DNA of 18,805 bases from UBA5078 sp041175045. Its GTDB lineage: Bacteria; Pseudomonadota; Gammaproteobacteria; Pseudomonadales; Pseudohongiellaceae. Positions within the stretch are counted from its first letter, which is position 1. Each line of letters starts with the position of its first letter. Below are positions 1 to 6,665 of the stretch, piece by piece. The stretch is taken from contig JBEDFR010000052.1 of assembly GCA_041175045.1 (NCBI GenBank), forward strand, positions 1 to 18,805. The letters run 5' to 3'. The position numbers and the translations under genes are program-made. The notes beneath the pieces were generated by a model that saw only the letters and a list, made by a program, of their open reading frames with translations, had not been told where the DNA came from and made no database searches.

Positions 1-1
1 C

Positions 2-38
2 TTATCTATAAATACTTGTGTAAAAGATTTCTTTGTTT
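2..38. other. AT-rich block with weak DnaA-box-like and origin 13-mer-like words
   Basis: The first 90 bases are markedly AT-rich compared with the genes that follow. TTATCTATA at 2-10 differs from the DnaA box TTATNCACA at two positions. TGTGTAAAA at 17-25 is a reverse-strand box with one mismatch. GATTTCTTTGTTT at 26-38 matches 11 of 13 positions of the E. coli oriC AT-rich 13-mer GATCTNTTNTTTT. In E. coli oriC lies just upstream of mnmG (gidA), so this could be the edge of an origin. The 13-mer-like word is in the opposite orientation to E. coli relative to mnmG. Words this degenerate also occur by chance in AT-rich DNA, so the call is weak. Confidence 0.2.
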
Positions 39-49
39 TGTTGACAACA
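39..49. repeat. 11-bp palindrome TGTTGACAACA
   Basis: TGTTG-A-CAACA is a perfect odd-centred palindrome upstream of mnmG. Its TTGACA (41-46) would be a perfect -35 hexamer, but there is no credible -10 at 16-18 bases (TTTTTC lies there). A second TTGAC follows at 56-60, exactly 15 bases after the first. It may be a protein-binding site, but no known operator is recognised. Confidence 0.35.
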
Positions 50-73
50 GAAAAGTTGACCGAATTTTTCCGC

Positions 74-101
74 TTCAAATTTGAATTTCTAGGCTTATAC
101 T
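74..101 (+). promoter_or_regulatory. Candidate mnmG promoter overlapping a 12-bp palindrome
   Basis: TATACT at 96-101 matches 5 of 6 of the sigma70 -10. With a 16-base spacer, TTCAAA at 74-79 matches 4 of 6 of the -35. That -35 is the left half of a perfect palindrome, TTCAAATTTGAA (74-85). A start near 108 would leave a leader of about 34 nt before the mnmG ATG. A protein bound to the palindrome would cover the -35, so repression is a reasonable inference, but I cannot name the regulator. Confidence 0.4.
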
Positions 102-141
102 GTCCGGCCCTTGTTCCTGGGGCTCACTCATCGGATTCATC

Positions 142-2052
142 ATGATCTTCTCGAAAACATACGACGTCATCGTGGTGGGCGGTGGCCATGCAGGTACCGA
201 GGCAGCGCTCGCTGCTGCCCGCATGGGTGTTCGCGCCTTGTTGATCACGCACAACATCGAAACTCTCGGACAGATGTCCTGCAATCCGGCGATTGGAGGA
301 ATCGGCAAGACCCACCTCGTCAAGGAGATCGATGCACTGGGCGGAGCCATGGCATGGGCTACCGATCGAGCCGGCATTCAATTCCGCATACTGAACAGCA
401 GCAAGGGACCGGCAGTTCGTGCCACTCGTGCTCAGGCGGACAGAGCGCTCTACAAGGCCGCCATTCGGAGTCTTCTCGAGAACCAGCCGAATCTGGATAT
501 CTTCCAGCAGGCTGTTGACGATCTGGTGGTCGAGAATGGCAAGGTGGCAGGGGTCATCACGCAGATGGGTCTGCGTTTCAATGCCAGTCGCGTGGTTCTC
601 ACTGCTGGGACTTTTCTGAGTGGCAAGATACATATCGGCATGGAAAACAGTTCCGGCGGTCGTGCCGGGGATCCGCCATCCATCGCATTGGCCAAACGTT
701 TGCGGGAGTTACCATTCAACGTGGGGCGGCTCAAAACCGGGACTCCGCCCAGAATCGACGCCCGCTCGGTGAATTTTTCGGTCATGGAAGAGCAGGGCGG
801 CGATACCCCGACTCCCGTGATGTCCTACCTGGGAAGCGCTGACGAGCACCCGCGCCAGGTCAGCTGCTATATCACCAGCACCAATGAACGCTGTCACGAG
901 ATCATTCGCGGTAGTCTCGACAGATCGCCGATGTATACCGGTGTCATCGAAGGACTCGGGCCTCGCTACTGTCCGTCCATAGAGGACAAGGTCATGCGCT
1001 TCGCCGACAAGACGTCCCACCAGGTGTTTGTGGAACCGGAGGGGCTCAACACCCACGAGTTGTATCCGAACGGTATCTCCACCAGCTTGCCTTTCGATGT
1101 CCAGCTGGCTCTGGTTCGTCAGATCAAGGGGTTCGAAAACGCTCACATAACCCGGCCCGGCTATGCTATCGAGTACGACTTCTTCGACCCCCGCGACCTG
1201 CATTACTCCCTAGAAACACGGTTCATCGAGGGTCTTTACTTTGCCGGTCAGATCAACGGGACGACAGGTTACGAGGAGGCTGCTGCACAAGGCTTGCTCG
1301 CCGGTCTCAATGCCGCTCTTGCGGCACAGGGAAAACCGGCCTGGTGCCCGCGTCGAGACGAAGCCTATATCGGCGTGCTGGTCGATGATCTCATCAGCCT
1401 TGGCACTAATGAGCCCTACCGCATGTTCACCAGTCGTGCTGAGTACCGGCTTCTGCTGCGCGAGGATAATGCGGACCTGCGTCTGACCAGCATCGGACGT
1501 GATCTCGGCTTGGTCAGCGATGCCCGCTGGAACCAGTTCAATCGCAAGCGCGATGCCATCAACAAGGAACTTGCTCGTCTGCGAGGGATCTGGATACAGC
1601 CGCTCTCGGAAAAAGCCGAACGCATCAACACCATGCTTGAAAAGCCGATGTCTCGCGAATACAGCCTCGCGGACTTGCTGGCTCGTCCCGAAGTCAGTTA
1701 CGACAAGCTGCTCACGGCAATCGGCGAGGAAAAGCCGAGCGGTGATGTCACGTTCGAAACGGCAAGACAGATCAGCGAGCAGATCGAGATTCACATCAAG
1801 TACCAAGGCTACATCGATCGCCAGGAAGAGGACATCAAGAAGCTCAAGCGTCAGGACAGCACACAATTGCCTGACGACTTCGATTACTCATTGATGCAAG
1901 GTCTCTCAAACGAGCTGAAGCAGAAACTGCAGAAGGCAAGGCCCGAAACCATTGCTCGTGCCAGTCGCATTCCGGGCATGACACCGGCTGCCATTTCGCT
2001 GCTGCTGATATACCTGAAAAAGTATGACGCGGCGCGCAAGAAGTCGGCCTGA
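142..2052 (+). CDS. mnmG: tRNA uridine-5-carboxymethylaminomethyl modification enzyme MnmG (GidA)
   Basis: FAD-binding subunit of the MnmE-MnmG complex. It installs the (carboxymethyl)aminomethyl group at C5 of the wobble uridine U34 in certain tRNAs, using methylene-tetrahydrofolate and NADH, in the cytosol. The 636 residues are close to the 629 of E. coli. Residues 13-20 (GGGHAGTE) form the dinucleotide-binding glycine loop. SCNPAIGGIGK at 46-56 and SGGRAGDPPS at 171-180 are family signatures. Cys277 in GPRYCPSIED is the conserved functional cysteine and has the same number as in E. coli. The C-terminal tRNA/MnmE-binding part (SRIPGMTPAAIS) is intact. Residue 57 is Thr where E. coli has Gly (GIGKGHLVKE); this position varies in the family. 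The Shine-Dalgarno is weak (GGA at 133-135). rsmG follows 19 bases later, so the two are probably co-transcribed. Confidence 0.98.
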   Translation: MIFSKTYDVIVVGGGHAGTEAALAAARMGVRALLITHNIETLGQMSCNPAIGGIGKTHLVKEIDALGGAMAWATDRAGIQFRILNSSKGPAVRATRAQADRALYKAAIRSLLENQPNLDIFQQAVDDLVVENGKVAGVITQMGLRFNASRVVLTAGTFLSGKIHIGMENSSGGRAGDPPSIALAKRLRELPFNVGRLKTGTPPRIDARSVNFSVMEEQGGDTPTPVMSYLGSADEHPRQVSCYITSTNERCHEIIRGSLDRSPMYTGVIEGLGPRYCPSIEDKVMRFADKTSHQVFVEPEGLNTHELYPNGISTSLPFDVQLALVRQIKGFENAHITRPGYAIEYDFFDPRDLHYSLETRFIEGLYFAGQINGTTGYEEAAAQGLLAGLNAALAAQGKPAWCPRRDEAYIGVLVDDLISLGTNEPYRMFTSRAEYRLLLREDNADLRLTSIGRDLGLVSDARWNQFNRKRDAINKELARLRGIWIQPLSEKAERINTMLEKPMSREYSLADLLARPEVSYDKLLTAIGEEKPSGDVTFETARQISEQIEIHIKYQGYIDRQEEDIKKLKRQDSTQLPDDFDYSLMQGLSNELKQKLQKARPETIARASRIPGMTPAAISLLLIYLKKYDAARKKSA

Positions 2053-2071
2053 GGGGAGCGTGCTGCGGGAC

Positions 2072-2734
2072 ATGGAGCAAACTGCCTCTGGATACCGCAG
2101 TGCACTGCGTGAAGGACTTGAACGGCTGAATCTGAGCTTGAGCGAAGAACAGCAGGACCAACTGCTGGCGTATCTCGACTTGCTATTCAAATGGAACCGG
2201 ACCTTCAATCTTTCCGGCGTCCGAGACATGTCGCAAATGCTTTCCAGGCATCTGCTCGACAGTCTCAGTCTGGCGCCATTGTTGACAGGTCAGCGCGTGC
2301 TCGACGTCGGAACGGGGCCCGGACTGCCTGGCATACCCCTTGCTGTCTGCTTCCCTGAAAAACGGTTCGTCCTGCTGGACAGCAACGGGAAGAAGACGCG
2401 CTTCGTCTTTCAGGCGAAGCTGCAGCTCGGTCTCAAGAATGTGGTGGTCCATCATGGTCGTGTCGAGACGTTCAAGGACACTAGCCAAGTGGACACCATC
2501 GTGACCAGGGCCTTCTCTTCGCTCGTTGAAATGGTCATGCTGACGCAGCATCTGCTCAGGACGAATGACTCGGATCAGCCACGAAAAGTACTGGCCATGA
2601 AGGGCCAGTTGCCTGCCGATGAACTGCGATTGCTGCCTTCCTGGATAACACCGGGAAGGCTCGTCAATGTCAGCGTCCCAGGCTGTGACGCCGAGCGTCA
2701 CATCATAGAATTGCTGACAAGGAATCTGGAGTAA
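2072..2734 (+). CDS. rsmG: 16S rRNA (guanine-527-N7)-methyltransferase RsmG (GidB)
   Basis: SAM-dependent methyltransferase that makes m7G527 in the 530 loop of 16S rRNA; in many bacteria its loss gives low-level streptomycin resistance. From the ATG at 2072 the protein is 220 residues (E. coli 207). The class I SAM-binding loop VLDVGTGPGLPGIPLA is at 76-91. HLLDSL (60-65), TRAFSS (145-150) and the MKGQ motif (176-179) are all typical. An in-frame ATG at 2024 lies inside mnmG and would add 16 residues with no family counterpart, so it was not used. GTG at 2060 is possible, since GAGGGG (2051-2056) sits only 3 bases before it; the same sequence is about 15 bases before ATG 2072. The stop lies 7 bases before parA, so mnmG-rsmG-parA is likely one transcript. 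Confidence 0.95.
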   Translation: MEQTASGYRSALREGLERLNLSLSEEQQDQLLAYLDLLFKWNRTFNLSGVRDMSQMLSRHLLDSLSLAPLLTGQRVLDVGTGPGLPGIPLAVCFPEKRFVLLDSNGKKTRFVFQAKLQLGLKNVVVHHGRVETFKDTSQVDTIVTRAFSSLVEMVMLTQHLLRTNDSDQPRKVLAMKGQLPADELRLLPSWITPGRLVNVSVPGCDAERHIIELLTRNLE

Positions 2735-2741
2735 TCGCGAA

Positions 2742-3524
2742 TTGGCCAGGATAATTGCAATTGCTAATCAGAAAGGTGGCGTCGGAAAGACGACGACTTC
2801 TGTCAACCTTGCCGCCTCTCTGCGCGCCACGAAGCGCCGTGTCCTGCTGATCGATCTGGACCCGCAGGGCAATGCCACCATGGGTAGCGGTATCATCAAG
2901 AGCGAACTCGCGCTGTCCGTCTATGAGGTGTTGATAGGCGAAGCCACGTTGCAGAAAGCCATCGTGACCTCGGCTGCCGGTGTCGACATACTGCCCGCCA
3001 ATGGTGATCTCACCGCTGCTGAAGTGGCCCTGCTGCAGGAAGACGGTGCTGAAGACAGGCTGCGAAAGCTCGTCGCAACTGTCGATGAACAATACGATTT
3101 CATCGTGATCGACTGCCCCCCGTCTTTGAATATGCTGACGGTCAATGCGCTGGTGGCAGCGCAAGGCGTGATCATCCCGATGCAGTGCGAATACTATGCT
3201 CTGGAAGGACTTTCAGCGCTGGTCGATACCATCCAGGCCATTGGTTCAGCCTTGAACCCTACGCTCCAGATAGAGGGCATCCTGCGGACGATGTACGATC
3301 CTCGCAGCAAGTTGACACTGGAAGTCTCCAACCAGCTCTTCTCCCATTTCGGCGACAAAGTCTACCGCACCGTGGTGCCTCGAAATATCCGTCTGGCGGA
3401 AGCCCCCAGCTACGGCATGCCCGTCCTTCAGTACGACCGGCAATCGCGTGGCGCGGTGGCTTATCTGGCCCTGGCGGGAGAAATGTTGAGACGTCAGGAA
3501 CAGGCGCAGCAAGCGCCCCAGTGA
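2742..3524 (+). CDS. parA: Chromosome-partitioning ATPase ParA (Soj)
   Basis: Deviant-Walker ATPase that forms dynamic gradients on the nucleoid and, with ParB bound at parS, segregates the replication origin. The 260-residue protein has the deviant Walker A KGGVGKTT at 11-18 with signature Lys11, the A' motif LLIDLDPQGN (35-44, Asp40) and Walker B FIVIDCPPSLN (120-130, Asp124). The start is TTG at 2742. The frame is closed upstream by TGA at 2715-2717, no ATG or GTG lies between, and the next in-frame ATG comes after Walker A. GGAG at 2728-2731, overlapping the end of rsmG, is 10 bases ahead and serves as ribosome binding site. Chromosomal rather than plasmid type is inferred from its place between rsmG and parB. 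Confidence 0.97.
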   Translation: MARIIAIANQKGGVGKTTTSVNLAASLRATKRRVLLIDLDPQGNATMGSGIIKSELALSVYEVLIGEATLQKAIVTSAAGVDILPANGDLTAAEVALLQEDGAEDRLRKLVATVDEQYDFIVIDCPPSLNMLTVNALVAAQGVIIPMQCEYYALEGLSALVDTIQAIGSALNPTLQIEGILRTMYDPRSKLTLEVSNQLFSHFGDKVYRTVVPRNIRLAEAPSYGMPVLQYDRQSRGAVAYLALAGEMLRRQEQAQQAPQ

Positions 3525-3561
3525 GCCATTTACTTTTTGAATACAGACGAACGGAACCAAC

Positions 3562-4458
3562 ATGACGACCAAGAAGAAACTGGGCAGGGGGCTCGATGCG
3601 CTGCTCAATGCCGGGAAGAGCCAGTCTTCTGGAGGCAAGCAGCTCGCTGGCACCAGTCAGCCGTTGCCCCCGGAAAAGGATGGTGATCTGCGCAATATTC
3701 CGATTGAGCTTGTGCAGCGCGGCAAGTACCAGCCCCGCACGGACATGCATGAGGAAGCCCTGCAGGAGCTGGCGAGCTCGATTCGTGCGCAGGGCGTGAT
3801 GCAACCAATCGTGGTGCGTCCGATTTCCGATACCCGCTACGAGATCATCGCGGGTGAGCGACGATGGCGCGCGAGCCAGATCGCTGGCCTCGATACCATT
3901 CCCGCAATCATCAAACCCGTTTCTGATGAATCTGCCATCGCCATGGCGCTGATCGAGAACATCCAGCGCGAGAATCTCAACCCAATCGAAGAAGCCATGG
4001 CGTTGAAACGACTCCAGGAAGAATTCGAACTGACACAGCAGGAAGTGGCTGATGCCGTCGGCAAATCCCGAGCAACTGTCACCAATCTGCTTCGTCTGAT
4101 TGCACTCAACCCTGATGTGCGCCTGATGCTGGAACACGGCGATATCGAAATGGGACACGCCCGCGCACTGCTTCCCCTGAACGAGCTGAAGCAGAGCGAG
4201 GCGGCGAAACTGGTCGCAGGCAAGGGGCTGTCCGTGCGTCAGACAGAGTCTCTGGTTCGTCGCATGCTCGCCGAGCCACAGGCGAAGCCTGATGCAGAAC
4301 TGGTCCGAGACCCGGATATCCGACGCCTCGAAGAGCAACTCTCGGAGACCCTCGGGGCTCGCGTGCGGATCCAGCACTCGCTCAGTGGCGCAGGTAAATT
4401 GACATTGAAATACAACAGCCTGGATGAACTCGAAGGGATTCTCGCCCACATCAAATGA
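3562..4458 (+). CDS. parB: Chromosome-partitioning protein ParB (Spo0J)
   Basis: CTP-dependent DNA clamp that loads at parS centromeres, spreads along DNA and stimulates ParA. It has 298 residues. A short basic N-terminus (TTKKKLGRGLDALL), which in this family contacts ParA, is followed by the CTP-binding ParB/Srx domain with GERRWRA at 99-105 and ENIQRENLNPIEEA at 132-145. The helix-turn-helix lies about 157-180 (LTQQEVADAVGKSRATVTNL). The C-terminal dimerisation segment covers about 255-298. It lies 37 bases after parA with a modest ribosome site (ACGGAA 3551-3556). No parS-like 16-mer was found by eye in this window, so the binding sites probably lie outside it. Confidence 0.97.
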   Translation: MTTKKKLGRGLDALLNAGKSQSSGGKQLAGTSQPLPPEKDGDLRNIPIELVQRGKYQPRTDMHEEALQELASSIRAQGVMQPIVVRPISDTRYEIIAGERRWRASQIAGLDTIPAIIKPVSDESAIAMALIENIQRENLNPIEEAMALKRLQEEFELTQQEVADAVGKSRATVTNLLRLIALNPDVRLMLEHGDIEMGHARALLPLNELKQSEAAKLVAGKGLSVRQTESLVRRMLAEPQAKPDAELVRDPDIRRLEEQLSETLGARVRIQHSLSGAGKLTLKYNSLDELEGILAHIK

Positions 4459-4471
4459 CGGCTGGGCAAGG

Positions 4472-4500
4472 TTGCTTAGAAAAAACAAACTGCCTATAAT
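4472..4500 (+). promoter_or_regulatory. sigma70 promoter of the atp operon
   Basis: TTGCTT (4472-4477, 4 of 6) is separated by exactly 17 bases from a perfect TATAAT (4495-4500). It lies just after the parB stop and 61 bases before the atpI start. Transcription would begin near 4507, giving a leader of about 55 nt that contains the hairpin at 4525-4546. This is the best promoter in the window and fits a highly expressed operon. Confidence 0.8.
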
Positions 4501-4524
4501 GCGCGGGCTTGGCTGGCAGCGGAA

Positions 4525-4546
4525 CCCTTGACGTGAGCGTCAAAGG
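4525..4546 (+). promoter_or_regulatory. Hairpin/palindrome in the atp operon leader
   Basis: TTGACG-TGAG-CGTCAA (4528-4543) is a perfect 6-bp stem with a 4-base loop. One mismatch outward, CC (4525-4526) pairs with GG (4545-4546). It sits between the promoter and the GTG start of atpI. The only purine-rich ribosome-site candidate, AAGGA (4543-4547), begins at the foot of the stem, so folding could limit atpI translation. It could instead be a DNA operator. It has no U-tract, so it is not a terminator. Confidence 0.5.
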
Positions 4547-4561
4547 ACAAGAACCAGAAAC

Positions 4562-4957
4562 GTGTCAACCATAAAAGCTCCTCCCATCTATAAGATAATT
4601 GCCAGCCAGTTCATCGCTGTTGGTGTGATCGCAACAGTTGGTTATGCGACTCTGGGTTGGACAAGTGCTTACTCTTTGCTGTTAGGTGGCTTGATTTGCG
4701 CGGTACCGAATGCGTACTTCACAAGCAAGGCATTTCAATACAGAGGCGCAAGGGCAGCACAAAAAATAGTAAGAGCATTTTACACCGGTGAGGCCATCAA
4801 GCTCCTTTTGATGTGCGCTGGGTTTGCCTTGACCTTCAAATACGTCAGGCCCTTGAACCCTGTAGAATTGTTTACAGGTTTCGTAGTGACATATTTTGCA
4901 GGGTTGCTCGTTCTTGTAGCGGTGCAAAGCGGATTCAGCAGAAACAACAACCCATAA
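4562..4957 (+). CDS. atpI: F1Fo ATP synthase subunit I (AtpI)
   Basis: Small hydrophobic, non-stoichiometric protein encoded first in bacterial atp operons; it helps assemble the c-ring and is not part of the final enzyme. It has 131 residues with about four membrane helices (roughly 11-32, 35-54, 75-93 and 101-123). The start is GTG at 4562. The frame is closed upstream by TGA at 4529-4531 and contains no ATG, so GTG is the only option. The ribosome site AAGGA is about 14 bases away and partly within a hairpin, which predicts weak translation, as usual for atpI. The gene is AT-richer than its neighbours: a hand count over three lines gives about 46% GC. Sequence conservation in this family is low; the assignment rests on topology, length and position. 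Confidence 0.9.
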   Translation: MSTIKAPPIYKIIASQFIAVGVIATVGYATLGWTSAYSLLLGGLICAVPNAYFTSKAFQYRGARAAQKIVRAFYTGEAIKLLLMCAGFALTFKYVRPLNPVELFTGFVVTYFAGLLVLVAVQSGFSRNNNP

Positions 4958-4979
4958 ATTACTTTCAAAAGTCTAGTTC

Positions 4980-5816
4980 ATGGCAAATTCTCAAGAAACA
5001 GCGCAGACAGCAACGGAATACGTTCAGCACCACCTCGGTTTCCTTACCTTCGGTCAAAAGCATGACGGCACATGGGGTTTCGCACACTCTGTGGAAGAGG
5101 CCGCGGGCATGGGATTCTGGGCGATCAACGTGGATTCGATGATGATCTCCCTTCTCCTCGGCATCCTGTTCCTGAGTCTCTTCCGTTTCTGTATCAAGCG
5201 CGCCACATCCGGCAAGCCGGGCGGCCTGCAGAACTTTCTCGAAATCATCGTCGAGATGGTGCAAAGCAACGTCAAGAACAGCTTCTTCGCCAAAAATGAT
5301 TTGATTGGCCCACTGGCTCTCACCATCTTCTGTTGGATCTTCCTGATGAACACCATGGATCTGATCCCTGTGGACTGGATCCCGTTGCTGGCACAGACAA
5401 TTGCCGGAGACCCGCACCTCTATTTCAAGGCAGTACCCACCACCGATCTCAACATCACCCTCGGCTTTGCCATCAGTGTTTTCTTCCTGATCATTTACTA
5501 CAGCGTGAAAATCAAGGGGCTGGGAGGATTTCTCGGTGAGTTCGCCTTCCACCCTTTCGGTAAGTGGGCGCTTCCGCTGAACCTGCTTCTCGAGCTTCCC
5601 GGATTCCTGGCAAAGCCCGTGTCACTCGCCCTGAGACTGTACGGAAACTTCTTTGCCGGAGAAGTGATCTTCCTGGTGATTGCGCTGGTTGGCTACTGGC
5701 AACTTCCGCTGCACTTCGGATGGGCGGTGTTCCACATTCTGGTGGTCACGCTACAGGCCTATCTGTTCATGATGCTGACAATCGTCTATCTGAACCAGGC
5801 ACACACGCACCACTGA
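4980..5816 (+). CDS. atpB: F1Fo ATP synthase subunit a (AtpB)
   Basis: Integral membrane stator subunit with the two proton half-channels beside the c-ring. It has 278 residues (E. coli 271). The essential arginine is Arg219 in SLALRLYGN, equivalent to E. coli Arg210. The relay residues also align: Asn223, Glu228 (E. coli Glu219), His252 (E. coli His245) and Gln259 (E. coli Gln252) in FHILVVTLQAYLFMMLTIVYL. Several membrane helices are visible, including about 53-73, 111-131, 158-178, 205-235 and 245-272. There is no convincing Shine-Dalgarno before the ATG; the stretch after the atpI stop (22 bases) is AT-rich with only AAAAG. Translational coupling or an unstructured leader may compensate. 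Confidence 0.98.
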   Translation: MANSQETAQTATEYVQHHLGFLTFGQKHDGTWGFAHSVEEAAGMGFWAINVDSMMISLLLGILFLSLFRFCIKRATSGKPGGLQNFLEIIVEMVQSNVKNSFFAKNDLIGPLALTIFCWIFLMNTMDLIPVDWIPLLAQTIAGDPHLYFKAVPTTDLNITLGFAISVFFLIIYYSVKIKGLGGFLGEFAFHPFGKWALPLNLLLELPGFLAKPVSLALRLYGNFFAGEVIFLVIALVGYWQLPLHFGWAVFHILVVTLQAYLFMMLTIVYLNQAHTHH

Positions 5817-5857
5817 TTTAATGCTTCACTCAAAACTGTAAATCCCTAGTAAAACTT

Positions 5858-5863
5858 GGAGAG
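5858..5863 (+). promoter_or_regulatory. Strong Shine-Dalgarno of atpE
   Basis: GGAGAG lies 5 bases before the atpE ATG in an A-rich, probably unstructured stretch. It is the best ribosome site in the operon. Subunit c is needed in about ten copies per complex, and in E. coli atpE is likewise the most strongly translated atp gene. Confidence 0.75.
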
Positions 5864-5868
5864 AAAAA

Positions 5869-6111
5869 ATGGAAACTGTACAGGCTTTTTCGTTGATCGC
5901 TGCTGCCATCATCTTCGGCATCTGTGGTGCCGGCACCGCGGTTGCGTTCGGTAATCTGGGTGGCAAGCTGATCGAGAGCTCTGCTCGTCAGCCGGAACTT
6001 GCTCCGAAACTGCAGACCCAGTTCTTCCTGGTGGCAGCGTTCGTGGACGTGATCTCCATCATCGGCGTAGGTATGGCGTTCCTGTTCATTTTCGCGAACC
6101 CCTTCGTCTAA
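5869..6111 (+). CDS. atpE: F1Fo ATP synthase subunit c (AtpE)
   Basis: Proteolipid that forms the rotating c-ring. It has 80 residues in two membrane helices (about 7-30 and 52-75) joined by the conserved polar loop ARQPE (39-43), which contacts F1. Asp60 in FVDVIS is the proton-carrying carboxylate, equivalent to E. coli Asp61. The Na+-ring signature (Gln in helix 1 with Glu-Ser in helix 2) is absent, so the ring should use protons. The N-terminus METV and C-terminus FANPFV resemble the Pseudomonas protein. Helix 1 is less glycine-rich than usual (GTAVAFGNLGGK) and has Asn29 where E. coli has Ile30. Confidence 0.98.
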   Translation: METVQAFSLIAAAIIFGICGAGTAVAFGNLGGKLIESSARQPELAPKLQTQFFLVAAFVDVISIIGVGMAFLFIFANPFV

Positions 6112-6134
6112 TTGATCGAACGGATAGTCGGATT

Positions 6135-6161
6135 GTTAACGACACGAGTGAGTTAACGACA
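6135..6161 (+). repeat. Direct repeat GTTAACGACA x2 between atpE and atpF
   Basis: GTTAACGACA occurs at 6135-6144 and again at 6152-6161, a 17-base period. Because GTTAAC is its own reverse complement, the RNA can also form a 6-bp stem (6135-6140 with 6152-6157) around an 11-base loop. The atpE-atpF gap (73 bases) is the second longest in the operon, after the 82-base atpG-atpD gap. The hairpin may protect the 3' side of the heavily translated atpE message or mark an RNA cleavage region; this is inference. Confidence 0.45.
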
Positions 6162-6184
6162 ACTATTTTTCTTGAGGTACCTGC

Positions 6185-6655
6185 ATGAATCTCAACGCAA
6201 CCATAATCGGACAATCGATCGCGTTCTTCGTGTTTGTCTGGTTTTGCATGAAGTATGTCTGGCCTCCGATCACTGCCATTCTTGAAGAGCGTCAGAGAAA
6301 GATCGCTGACGGACTTGAGGCCGCAGAAAGAGCCCAGCGCGATCTGAATCTTGCGCAGAACAAGGCAGCTGACGAGCTGCGCGATGCCAAGAGACAGGGC
6401 GCCGAGTTGATCGAGCTTGCCAACAAGCGCGCGAATCAGATCATTGACGAAGCAAAGGAAAAAGCCCGCGAAGAAGGCCAGCGTCTGATTGCCGGAGCGA
6501 AGGCAGAGATAGATCTGGAACTGCAGCGTGCGAAAGAGGCCTTGCGTGCTCAGGTCGCGGCGATTGCGATTGCCGGCGCAGAGAAAATTCTGGAATCCTC
6601 AATCGATCAGGCCGCCAACGAAGAGCTGGTCAAGAAGCTCGCAACCGAGCTATAG
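6185..6655 (+). CDS. atpF: F1Fo ATP synthase subunit b (AtpF)
   Basis: Peripheral stalk subunit; a dimer anchors F1 to subunit a. It has 156 residues, the same as E. coli. One N-terminal membrane helix (about 5-26, ending in MKYVWPPI) is followed by a long, charged helix rich in Ala, Glu, Lys and Arg (about 33-140) that dimerises as a right-handed coiled coil. The C-terminal part (GAEKILESSIDQAANEELVKKL) contacts subunit delta. The ribosome site TGAGGT (6174-6179) is 5 bases ahead of the ATG. atpH starts 10 bases after the stop. Confidence 0.97.
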   Translation: MNLNATIIGQSIAFFVFVWFCMKYVWPPITAILEERQRKIADGLEAAERAQRDLNLAQNKAADELRDAKRQGAELIELANKRANQIIDEAKEKAREEGQRLIAGAKAEIDLELQRAKEALRAQVAAIAIAGAEKILESSIDQAANEELVKKLATEL

Positions 6656-6665
6656 GCGAAAAGCG

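Noticed and set aside
2024..2071. Upstream ATG extending rsmG into mnmG
   Set aside because: The extra 16 residues are arginine-rich read-through of the mnmG end in another frame, with no family counterpart.
3259..4488. Long minus-strand open frame (409 codons) opposite parA/parB
   Set aside because: It overlaps two clear genes on the plus strand and shows no recognisable domain; it is an antisense shadow of GC-rich codon usage.
5869..6111. Sodium-dependent c-ring because of unusual polar Asn29
   Set aside because: Asn29 does not align with the Na+-binding Gln of Ilyobacter; that position is Phe27 here. The ion carboxylate is Asp without the Glu-Ser pair.
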